Source: an uncultured Prevotella sp. | GTDB taxonomy: Bacteria; Bacteroidota; Bacteroidia; Bacteroidales; Bacteroidaceae | Assembly (NCBI GenBank): GCA_945863825.1 | Contig: CAMBBY010000142.1 | Coordinates: forward strand, 1 to 5,219 | Direction of reading: 5' to 3' | Length of the DNA: 5,219 bases | Part shown: positions 1 through 5,219 of the stretch, in pieces | Position numbering within the stretch: position 1 is the first letter of the stretch | How the letters are laid out: each line of letters begins with the position of its first letter | Notes under the pieces: generated by a model | What the model was told of the DNA's origin: nothing | Seen by the model: the letters and a program-made list of their open reading frames with translations, nothing else | Databases searched by the model: none | Made by a program: the position numbers and the translations under genes

Positions 1-1
1 C

Positions 2-19
2 TCTTCAGACTAATGAAGA
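2..19 (-). other. Small stem-loop downstream of rnr (possible 3' end structure)
   Basis: TCTTCA at 2-7 and TGAAGA at 14-19 form a perfect 6-bp stem with a 6-base loop, about 75 bases past the rnr stop. Whether a U-run follows on the minus strand cannot be seen because the window ends. The middle arm also belongs to a 9-bp inverted repeat: AATGAAGAT at 12-20 against ATCTTCATT at 81-89. The two pairings are mutually exclusive in the rnr transcript. The stem is AT-rich and short, so this is a weak terminator or 3'-end candidate and could be chance. Nothing else recognisable lies in 1-94. Confidence 0.2.
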
Positions 20-94
20 TCTATGCCTAATCCACACACTTTTACTGGTGACCCAAATAAATGCTATCGTTTTGCTTATAATCTTCATTTGTCG

Positions 95-2392
95 TTATCG
101 ATTTTTTTTATGGTTTCTCGTCTTCTGCTTAGACTTCTTGTCTTTCTTCCTGTCGGAAGTACCAGCAGATTTGTCCTTGCGTACAGGAGCAGAGTCACCT
201 GCAAGCGTGAAGTCGAGCTGTTTTTTCTCCAGATTGGCCTGTGCCACCTTGATACGGATAGCATCACCCAAAGAATACTTGTTGTGATGGCGTCGTCCGA
301 TAAGGCAGAAATTCTTTTCATCGAAATCATAGTAGTCGTCAGCGATGTCTCTCATCGGAATCATACCCTCGCAATGGTTCTCGTCGATAGTTGCATAGAT
401 ACCATAGCTGGTAATACCGCTGATGTGGGCATCGAATTCTTCACCAAGCTTGTCGCCCATGAATTCTACCATCTTGTATTTGATACTGTCACGCTCCGCA
501 TTCTGTGCTATCTGCTCCATTTCAGAACAATGTTCGCAAAGTTCCTCATAATGCTTCTCATTGGCGCTTCTGCCACCTTCTGCATATTTGGTAAGCAAAC
601 GATGAACCATAGTGTCCGGATAACGGCGGATAGGAGATGTAAAGTGGGTGTAATACTCGAAGGCAAGTCCGAAGTGTCCGATGTTGTGAACAGAGTACTT
701 CGCTTTCATCATGGCACGGAGTGCTACCATCTGGATGAGGTTGTTTTCTGGTTTACCTTCACAGTCAGCCATCAGTTTGTTGAGGCTTCTTGCAGTAGCA
801 CCATTGGTACCTTCTGTTTTCATCTTATAGCCGAACTTTACTACGAATTCGCGCAGGGTTTCCAACTTCTGTGGGTCTGGATTATCATGGATACGATAAG
901 GCAAAGTTTTAGGCTTCTTACCTTTCTTTGCCTTGCCGATGCTCTCAGCCACCGTGCGGTTGGCAAGGAGCATAAACTCCTCTACAAGTTTATTGGCATC
1001 CTTTGAACGCTTATAGTAGCAGCTTACAGGCTTTCCCTTCTCATCTATGTCGAAGTGCAATTCCTCGCGGTCAAACTTTACTGCACCATTCTTGAAACGG
1101 GCAGCACGGAGTTTCTTGGCCAATCGGTCAAGTGTGATAAGCTGGAGTGCATTTTCTCCTTGATAAGGATGCTCCTTGGTTTCTGCAGGAGCAGGTTCGC
1201 CAGTACCATCCACTACACCATTGGCTTCGAGAAGTTCCTGTACTTCTTCATATTTATAGCGGCGGTCGCTCTTGATGACCGTATGCACGATGCGGTAGTT
1301 CTTCACTTCTGCATTATTGTCGAGTTCGAAGATAACGCTATAAGCCAGTTTTTCCTCGTCAGGGCGAAGTGAACAGATGAAGTTGCAGAGACGTTCTGGC
1401 AACATCGGGATGGTACGATCTACGAGATATACAGAGGTAGCTCGTTTTACGGCTTCCTTGTCGATGATACTTCCTTCTGTCACATAGTGAGAAACGTCGG
1501 CGATGTGAACACCCACCTGCCAGTTGCCATTCTCCAACTTCTGGATACTGAGCGCATCGTCAAAGTCCTTGGCATCCTTCGGGTCGATAGTACAGGTAAA
1601 TACCTGTCGGAAGTCCTCACGCTCCTTATAGTCTTGTTCTGTGATTTCGCCCGTAATCTTGTTGGCAGCATCTTCTACATTCTTCGGATATTTGTATGGC
1701 AGACCATATTGTGCGAGGATGGAATTCATCTCCACATCATTGTCACCCTTTTGTCCGAGAACATCAACCACTTCGCCGATAGGACTCTTGTTTTCCTCAT
1801 CAGGCCATTCGATGATGCGAACGACAGCCTTGTCATCCGTTTTGCCGCCTTTCAGTTTGCGGCGTGGTATGATGATGTTATGGGCAAAGACATCGCCCGG
1901 TGTAACCAGGTAGGCAATATCTTTATCCACCTTCAATCTTCCCACGAAGCTATCTTTAGCACGTTCCAGAATCTTATTGACCTGTGCTTCCTTAATATGA
2001 TTCTTGCGGCGTGCCAGGAAAGTAAATTCCACTCTGTCGCCGTTGAGAGCACCCATAGAGTTACGTTCGGAAACGAAGATAGGTTTCTCACTTCCCTCAG
2101 GGATTACAGAGTTTTTACCATTTGATTTGCGTACAAACTTTCCTTCCATCACCTGTACGCTTTGATTGAGTCGATATGAATTATCACTTACTTTGGCGAG
2201 GTAGTCATCCCAAGCCATCTCTTCCATGATGTCGATAGCGAGCATCTTCAGTGGATGAGTGGTAAGATGGAGCCCTCGGAATATCTCTTTGAAGCTGAGC
2301 GTTACGCCCGGCTGATTGGCAAAGAATTCCTGCAACATCTCAGTGAGTTGCGCTTTGTTCATTCTTTTACCACCTTTTTTCCCTTTTCCCAT
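95..2392 (-). CDS. rnr: Ribonuclease R (RNB-family 3'-to-5' exoribonuclease)
   Basis: The 765-residue product is a complete RNase R, a processive hydrolytic exoribonuclease that degrades structured RNA from the 3' end in the cytoplasm. Domain order fits the family: an N-terminal winged-helix-like segment (about 12-75), two cold-shock/OB domains (about 83-145 and 148-215), the RNB catalytic domain (about 258-600), an S1 domain (about 648-732) and a lysine-rich tail (738-765). The catalytic signature TIDPKDAKDFDDA lies at residues 268-280 and keeps the acidic metal ligands D270, D276, D278 and D279. Other RNB blocks seen are HIADVSHYV (296-304), VDRTIPMLPERL (324-335), YRIHDNPDPQKL (499-510) and HFTSPIRRYPD (583-593). 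The length is close to that of E. coli RNase R (about 813). The ATG at 2392 is chosen as the first in frame; Met11 is a possible alternative start. No strong Shine-Dalgarno is visible. The gene is divergent from the sigma/anti-sigma genes and probably unrelated to them in function. Confidence 0.97.
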   Translation of the reverse strand: MGKGKKGGKRMNKAQLTEMLQEFFANQPGVTLSFKEIFRGLHLTTHPLKMLAIDIMEEMAWDDYLAKVSDNSYRLNQSVQVMEGKFVRKSNGKNSVIPEGSEKPIFVSERNSMGALNGDRVEFTFLARRKNHIKEAQVNKILERAKDSFVGRLKVDKDIAYLVTPGDVFAHNIIIPRRKLKGGKTDDKAVVRIIEWPDEENKSPIGEVVDVLGQKGDNDVEMNSILAQYGLPYKYPKNVEDAANKITGEITEQDYKEREDFRQVFTCTIDPKDAKDFDDALSIQKLENGNWQVGVHIADVSHYVTEGSIIDKEAVKRATSVYLVDRTIPMLPERLCNFICSLRPDEEKLAYSVIFELDNNAEVKNYRIVHTVIKSDRRYKYEEVQELLEANGVVDGTGEPAPAETKEHPYQGENALQLITLDRLAKKLRAARFKNGAVKFDREELHFDIDEKGKPVSCYYKRSKDANKLVEEFMLLANRTVAESIGKAKKGKKPKTLPYRIHDNPDPQKLETLREFVVKFGYKMKTEGTNGATARSLNKLMADCEGKPENNLIQMVALRAMMKAKYSVHNIGHFGLAFEYYTHFTSPIRRYPDTMVHRLLTKYAEGGRSANEKHYEELCEHCSEMEQIAQNAERDSIKYKMVEFMGDKLGEEFDAHISGITSYGIYATIDENHCEGMIPMRDIADDYYDFDEKNFCLIGRRHHNKYSLGDAIRIKVAQANLEKKQLDFTLAGDSAPVRKDKSAGTSDRKKDKKSKQKTRNHKKNR

Positions 2393-2414
2393 AATTATAA
2401 GAGTTAATAGTTTT

Positions 2415-2444
2415 CAAAGGCAAAGAAACAAAAAAAAACGCAAA
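2415..2444 (-). promoter_or_regulatory. Candidate Bacteroidota-type promoter for rnr
   Basis: Read on the minus strand, TTTG (2444-2441) is followed after 18 bases by TGCCTTTG (2422-2415). This matches the Bacteroidota housekeeping pattern of a -33 TTTG and a -7 TAnnTTTG, with one mismatch (G for A at the second base of the -7 box). Transcription would start near 2408-2411, giving a leader of roughly 16-19 bases. The spacer includes a nine-base A/T run. Position and spacing are reasonable, but the -7 element is imperfect and the region is low in complexity. Confidence 0.35.
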
Positions 2445-2521
2445 TATCAAATATTCTTGCCATCTTTTTTTCGTTTTTTATTAAATATGTCACAAAAAGG
2501 ACATTTGTTCCGATTTTTTTT
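2430..2521. other. Homopolymer A/T tracts in the divergent intergenic region
   Basis: The region between rnr and the sigma gene contains an A-run at 2430-2438, T-runs at 2465-2471 and 2474-2479, and a T-run at 2514-2521. AAAAAACG (2433-2440) and CGTTTTTT (2472-2479) are inverted copies of each other. Such tracts can bend DNA or act as upstream promoter elements, and they sit inside or beside both candidate promoters. The function is an inference; only the tracts themselves are observed. Confidence 0.4.
2487..2504. promoter_or_regulatory. Short inverted repeat overlapping the sigma-gene -33 box (possible operator)
   Basis: ATGTC at 2487-2491 and GACAT at 2500-2504 form a 5-bp inverted repeat with an 8-base centre. 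Its last base is the first base of the candidate -33 TTTG of the sigma gene. The position suits an operator, but five base pairs in AT-rich DNA can easily occur by chance. Confidence 0.2.
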
Positions 2522-2531
2522 CATAAGTTTG
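2504..2531 (+). promoter_or_regulatory. Bacteroidota-type promoter for the sigma/anti-sigma genes
   Basis: TAAGTTTG at 2524-2531 is an exact match to the Bacteroidota -7 consensus TAnnTTTG. TTTG at 2504-2507 is a candidate -33 element. The spacer is 16 bases, a few short of the usual 19 or so, and is mostly T. The start site would fall near 2536-2539, giving a leader of about 40 bases before the ATG at 2577. This suggests that the primary sigma factor transcribes the gene; autoregulation by the ECF factor is not excluded. Confidence 0.55.
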
Positions 2532-2576
2532 CAGTCGAAAAGAGAAGAGAGATTAATTTGAGACATTACAGAACAG

Positions 2577-3077
2577 ATGCAAACAACGGAATTTGAGCGT
2601 TTTTTTAAGGAAAACTATTCGAAGATATATTATTTAGTACTCAGTCTTCTACATGATGAGGAGATTGCGCGGGATATTGTGTCTGATAGTTTTGAATATC
2701 TATTTACTCATCATTCTCATTTGCAGGAAAATGAAGCTCGTAATTACTTGTTTGTCAGTGCCCGGCATCGTTGCGCTGATTATTTTCGAAAACAGACTGT
2801 TCGGCAGCGTTATTCTGATTATGTAGTTTACACCTCTGAGAAAGCGGAGAATACAATGGAGATTTTAGAACATGAGGAACAGGTGGTGCAAATTTTGGAT
2901 TTGATGAAATGTTTGACGCCACGAACTCGTGAAATTCTGGAGGCTCATTATTTACAAGGAAAAACGTATAGTGAGGTAGCTATAGAATTGGGTATTAGCG
3001 GCAGTGCTGTTAAAAAACATGTGATGCAAGCTTTGAAATTCTTCAGAGAAAAGTTGAACTCCAACAAAAAAAGTTAA
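2577..3077 (+). CDS. FecI-like ECF RNA polymerase sigma factor
   Basis: The 166-residue protein is an extracytoplasmic-function (group 4) sigma-70 factor, which directs RNA polymerase to a small set of promoters when freed from its anti-sigma partner. Region 2 spans about residues 5-73. It includes a helix around HDEEIARDIVSDSFEYLF (26-43), which corresponds to the core-polymerase-binding segment, and ARNYLFVSARHRCADYFRKQ (54-73), which corresponds to the -10-recognition segment. A short acidic linker (about 86-104) leads to region 4 (about 105-160), where KTYSEVAIELGISGSAVKKH (129-148) is the helix-turn-helix that reads the -35 element. The length is normal for the FecI branch (about 160-190). 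The first in-frame ATG is used because the next Met is residue 94, inside the linker. No clear Shine-Dalgarno precedes it, as is common in this phylum. The adjacent FecR-like gene 68 bases downstream marks it as part of a sigma/anti-sigma pair. Its target genes cannot be read from this window. Confidence 0.95.
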   Translation: MQTTEFERFFKENYSKIYYLVLSLLHDEEIARDIVSDSFEYLFTHHSHLQENEARNYLFVSARHRCADYFRKQTVRQRYSDYVVYTSEKAENTMEILEHEEQVVQILDLMKCLTPRTREILEAHYLQGKTYSEVAIELGISGSAVKKHVMQALKFFREKLNSNKKS

Positions 3078-3131
3078 AGAATTGTTTTCTGGAGTACCTT
3101 TAATTCCAAATAAATCGCTTTATATATAATT

Positions 3132-3137
3132 AAGGAA
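3132..3137 (+). promoter_or_regulatory. Shine-Dalgarno-like site of the anti-sigma gene
   Basis: AAGGAA lies 8 bases upstream of the ATG at 3146 and supports that start. It stands out because the other genes in the window have weak or no such sites, so the anti-sigma factor may be translated relatively efficiently compared with its sigma partner. That consequence is an inference. Confidence 0.45.
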
Positions 3138-3145
3138 TAGATAAA

Positions 3146-4201
3146 ATGTCAGATAAAAAACTAAACAATATAGAACATGCAGACCAGAACTTATTGGAAC
3201 AGATGGTTACCGAGGCTCTGATGAGAGACAAGATGGAAACTCCTGATGTGGATATGGAGTGGAAAAGACTTGCCGCTCGTATGACTACACCTTCTGCCGA
3301 AGTAGAAACTACTTCCCGAAATGAACGACTAAAGGTCCGTTTTTTCTCCAATCGAACATTATGGATGACTATTGGTTCTGTTGCAGCGATAGCTTTCATC
3401 ATATTTTTGATTTCTTTAAACTTAGACAAGGCAACTTCAGGCTCACTTTATGAGGCAAGAAAACAGTATGCGGAAATTGTTGTTTTGGATGAACAGAATC
3501 ATGAGCAAGTAATCAATGGGAATGAAATAAAATTGGCTCCTTCTGTGAAAGTTGAGCGTCATACAGTAGTAGTACCAGAAGGTAAGGATATGAAACTGAT
3601 TTTGGCTGATGGTACGCAAGTGTGGCTTAATGCTAATAGTCGTCTGGTCTATCCTACAGCCTTTAAAGGTAAAAATCGAGAAGTAGAATTGCAGGGTGAG
3701 GGATATTTTAAGGTGGCTCATGATGCTCACCATCCGTTTATAGTAAAGGCAGGTGATATGCAGACTTGCGTATTGGGTACAGAATTTAACGTGAATGCTT
3801 TTGACCAGAACCATCCGCACGTTACTTTGGTGGAAGGAAGCGTCAAGGTGTCTTCTGTCTTGACTAGTAAGGCGGAAGTAGCAAGTAAGGTTATTGTACC
3901 TGGCGAGGACGCCGTACTGAATGAACAGGGAAAGATTATTGTTAGCCATGTAGATACGGATGATGTAACATGTTGGAAGGATGGCGTTCAACTCTTTAAT
4001 GATGCTTCTTTGCGAGAAATTGTGCTCCAATTGGGCAGCTGGTATAATGTGAATGTAGTTTGTCATGACGAATCCTTGCTGAATACACATTTGCGCTATA
4101 TGTATGATCGCAGGAATGGAATTGAGGAGGCGATAAAAATGCTGAATGATATTTCAAATAATAAGATAAAACTGAAAAATAATACCATTTTGATAGAATA
4201 A
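3146..4201 (+). CDS. FecR-like transmembrane anti-sigma factor
   Basis: The 351-residue protein is an inner-membrane anti-sigma factor of the FecR family, expected to hold the upstream sigma factor at its cytoplasmic end and sense a signal at its periplasmic end. Residues 1-70 form the cytoplasmic part, with a conserved-looking DMEWKRLAARM (36-46). One transmembrane helix lies at about 72-91 (LWMTIGSVAAIAFIIFLISL). The FecR domain covers about 138-235, with VPEGKDMKLILADGTQVWLN (143-162), GEGYFKVAHD (184-193), HPFIVKA (196-202) and VLGTEFNVNAF (209-219). The C-terminal domain at about 277-349 (WKDG, then a segment resembling a secretin/TonB short N-terminal domain) matches the DUF4974 type found in Bacteroidota FecR proteins. 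Three cysteines, C208, C276 and C306, are all periplasmic. The start is supported by AAGGAA 8 bases upstream. It is probably cotranscribed with the sigma gene. The usual partner, a SusC-like TonB-dependent receptor, is not the next gene. Confidence 0.95.
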   Translation: MSDKKLNNIEHADQNLLEQMVTEALMRDKMETPDVDMEWKRLAARMTTPSAEVETTSRNERLKVRFFSNRTLWMTIGSVAAIAFIIFLISLNLDKATSGSLYEARKQYAEIVVLDEQNHEQVINGNEIKLAPSVKVERHTVVVPEGKDMKLILADGTQVWLNANSRLVYPTAFKGKNREVELQGEGYFKVAHDAHHPFIVKAGDMQTCVLGTEFNVNAFDQNHPHVTLVEGSVKVSSVLTSKAEVASKVIVPGEDAVLNEQGKIIVSHVDTDDVTCWKDGVQLFNDASLREIVLQLGSWYNVNVVCHDESLLNTHLRYMYDRRNGIEEAIKMLNDISNNKIKLKNNTILIE

Positions 4202-4207
4202 TCTTAT

Positions 4208-4231
4208 AAAACTAAGGATTATTTTAGTTTT
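4208..4231 (+). terminator. AT-rich hairpin with T-run after the anti-sigma gene
   Basis: AAAACTAA (4208-4215) pairs perfectly with TTAGTTTT (4224-4231) around an 8-base loop. The 3' arm runs into a T-rich stretch ending at 4232. The hairpin starts seven bases after the fecR-like stop codon. The form is that of an intrinsic terminator, but the stem has only one G-C pair and would be weak. It could act as a leaky terminator, reducing expression of the downstream thioredoxin gene, or as a 3'-end stabiliser. No convincing new promoter was found between it and the ATG at 4295: ACTCTTTG at 4248-4255 is only a partial -7 match with no well-spaced -33 partner. Confidence 0.35.
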
Positions 4232-4294
4232 TGAGGTGCCCGATATTACTCTTTGACCGCTTTTATAATAAAACAATAAAAACTGAAAAGAGTT

Positions 4295-5200
4295 ATGAAC
4301 AGGAAATTTTTGATTTTGACAGTGGCAAGCATGCTGATGATGCCAATGATTTCTTCAGCAAGCAGCATGGTACAAGTGCAGCAAACGAAAGTGGCAGAGA
4401 ATGCCAAGGGTACTGAATTCTTTAAAGGTTCTTTTAAAGAAGCTTTGGCGAAGGCAAAGAAGGAAAACAAAAAGCTGATGGTGGATTGCTATACCCTTTG
4501 GTGTGGTCCATGTCGCTTTATGGCAAAGAATGTTTTCCCAGATGAGAAACTCGGTAAGTTCATGAATGAGCATTTCGTATGTATGCAGCTCGACATGGAA
4601 CATGGAGAGGGTCCTGAGCGTAACAAGACTTTTCAGGTAAAGGCTTATCCTACCTTTATCTTTTTTGATGCTGATGGCAAGGAAATGAGCCGTTTTGAAG
4701 GCATGGCGATGCAGGATGATTTCCAAAAGCGTTGTGAGCGTATCTTGAAGGGAGAGGCTCCTATTTCCAAAGAGGATATTCAAAAAGAAAAACAAGAGGA
4801 AAAACAGCAACGCGTGGCAGAGAAAGCTATCATCATTGACGAAGGAAAGGGCGTGAATTTCATCAAGGGTTCTGAAGTTCGTTTTGATGATGTTTTGGCG
4901 CAGGCTAAGCGCGAGAATAAGCGAGTACTGGTAGATTTTTGGGCTACTTGGTGTCATGCTTGTATGCAGATGAACAAGACCACCTTCCGGGATACACGTG
5001 TTGGCAATATGATGAACTATTCATTTGTCAACTATGCCGTGGATGTGGATCATGATGCTGATGGCAAGGAACTGGTGGAGAAATTCAATATCAAGGCATT
5101 CCCTACTTATCTCATCTTGAATCCTGATGGCACGGAATACAACCGCATTGTGGGCAGCAACCCTGTAGACGAATTAGCAAAAAATAAAAACAATGCATAA
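4295..5200 (+). CDS. Exported tandem thioredoxin-domain protein (CGPC and CHAC active sites)
   Basis: The 301-residue protein begins with a signal peptide (basic MNRK, hydrophobic core about 5-19, likely cleavage after Ala22 in ISSA-SS), so it should act in the periplasm as a thiol-disulfide oxidoreductase. It has no lipobox cysteine. Two thioredoxin folds follow. The first (about 40-152) has WCGPC (69-73), the buried acid D64 and the cis-proline in YPT (P119). The second (about 186-296) has WCHAC (219-223), D214 and the cis-proline in FPT (P270). They are joined by a charged, probably helical linker (156-176, rich in Lys, Glu and Gln). The two halves align from end to end (FFKGSFKEALAKAKKENK against FDDVLAQAKRENK), so they arose by duplication. 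The second active site resembles the C-terminal domain of DsbD (WCVAC), which suggests a reductase role, but the substrate is unknown. A purine-rich GAAAAGAG (4285-4292) precedes the ATG. It lies 93 bases after the anti-sigma gene on the same strand and could be read through from it. Confidence 0.94.
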   Translation: MNRKFLILTVASMLMMPMISSASSMVQVQQTKVAENAKGTEFFKGSFKEALAKAKKENKKLMVDCYTLWCGPCRFMAKNVFPDEKLGKFMNEHFVCMQLDMEHGEGPERNKTFQVKAYPTFIFFDADGKEMSRFEGMAMQDDFQKRCERILKGEAPISKEDIQKEKQEEKQQRVAEKAIIIDEGKGVNFIKGSEVRFDDVLAQAKRENKRVLVDFWATWCHACMQMNKTTFRDTRVGNMMNYSFVNYAVDVDHDADGKELVEKFNIKAFPTYLILNPDGTEYNRIVGSNPVDELAKNKNNA

Positions 5201-5219
5201 TAGGACAAGGAAAAACAAA
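5193..5219 (+). CDS. Possible start of the next gene (partial, runs off the window)
   Basis: An ATG at 5193 overlaps the last 8 bases of the thioredoxin gene and stays open for nine codons to the window edge (MHNRTRKNK). A basic N-terminus of this kind is common just before a signal peptide or membrane segment. A short stop/start overlap is a usual operon arrangement. There is no clear ribosome binding site upstream, and a later start beyond the purine-rich AGGACAAGGAAAAA (5202-5215), which itself looks like a ribosome binding region, is equally possible. No function can be given. Confidence 0.25.

Noticed and set aside
5..88. Minus-strand 27-codon frame just after rnr (starts MKIISKTIAFIW)
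   Set aside because: It is very short, has no ribosome binding site and no recognised family. Its ATG falls within one arm of the inverted repeat, so it is not supportable as a gene.
23..1006. Long plus-strand open frame (327 codons) opposite rnr
   Set aside because: It lies wholly antisense to the conserved catalytic and S1 regions of RNase R, has no recognisable domain, and its open length is explained by the codon bias of the real gene.
1487..2125. Plus-strand open frame of 212 codons inside rnr
   Set aside because: It is antisense to the N-terminal and RNB-start regions of RNase R, with no domain signature or ribosome binding site.
2316..2561. Plus-strand open frame across the rnr start and the divergent intergenic region
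   Set aside because: It overlaps the rnr N-terminus in antisense and both candidate promoters. Its translation is dominated by Lys, Phe and Arg from the A/T tracts.
3443..4090. Minus-strand open frame of 215 codons opposite the anti-sigma gene
   Set aside because: It is the mirror of a clear FecR domain and its translation has no family resemblance.
4393..4954. Possible artefactual fusion of two thioredoxin genes
   Set aside because: The frame is continuous with one signal peptide and a sensible charged linker, so a genuine tandem-domain protein is the simpler reading.
4355..4957. Minus-strand open frame of 200 codons opposite the thioredoxin gene
   Set aside because: The opposite strand has unmistakable thioredoxin motifs; this frame is a shadow.

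Overview
The window looks like chromosomal DNA from the Bacteroidota, most likely Bacteroidales and perhaps a Prevotella/Segatella-like gut species. Three things support this. It holds a FecI-type ECF sigma gene directly followed by a FecR-type anti-sigma gene whose product carries the C-terminal domain (DUF4974) typical of this phylum. The sigma gene has a promoter with the phylum's TAnnTTTG -7 element. Most start codons lack a strong Shine-Dalgarno sequence. The genus is an inference from protein style only.

Layout: the left half (95-2392, minus strand) is one complete gene for ribonuclease R, a housekeeping 3'-to-5' exoribonuclease. A 184-base AT-rich divergent intergenic region (2393-2576) carries candidate promoters for both directions. 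The right half (plus strand) holds three complete genes in a row: an ECF sigma factor (2577-3077), its FecR-like transmembrane anti-sigma factor (3146-4201), and an exported protein with two thioredoxin domains (4295-5200). An open frame of nine codons starting at 5193 runs off the right edge and may be the beginning of the next gene. The 94 bases left of rnr hold no recognisable gene, only short inverted repeats.

How they may work together: the sigma/anti-sigma pair is a cell-surface signalling switch. By family precedent the periplasmic part of FecR receives a signal, usually from a TonB-dependent SusC-like transporter, and the sigma factor then transcribes nearby genes. The unusual point is that the next gene is not a SusC/SusD pair but a periplasmic tandem thioredoxin with two different active sites (CGPC and CHAC). 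The periplasmic part of the anti-sigma factor also contains three cysteines. A redox-linked envelope regulon is therefore a reasonable but untested hypothesis. No mobile element, CRISPR array, tRNA or rRNA was seen, and I see no clear evidence of a wholly new system.
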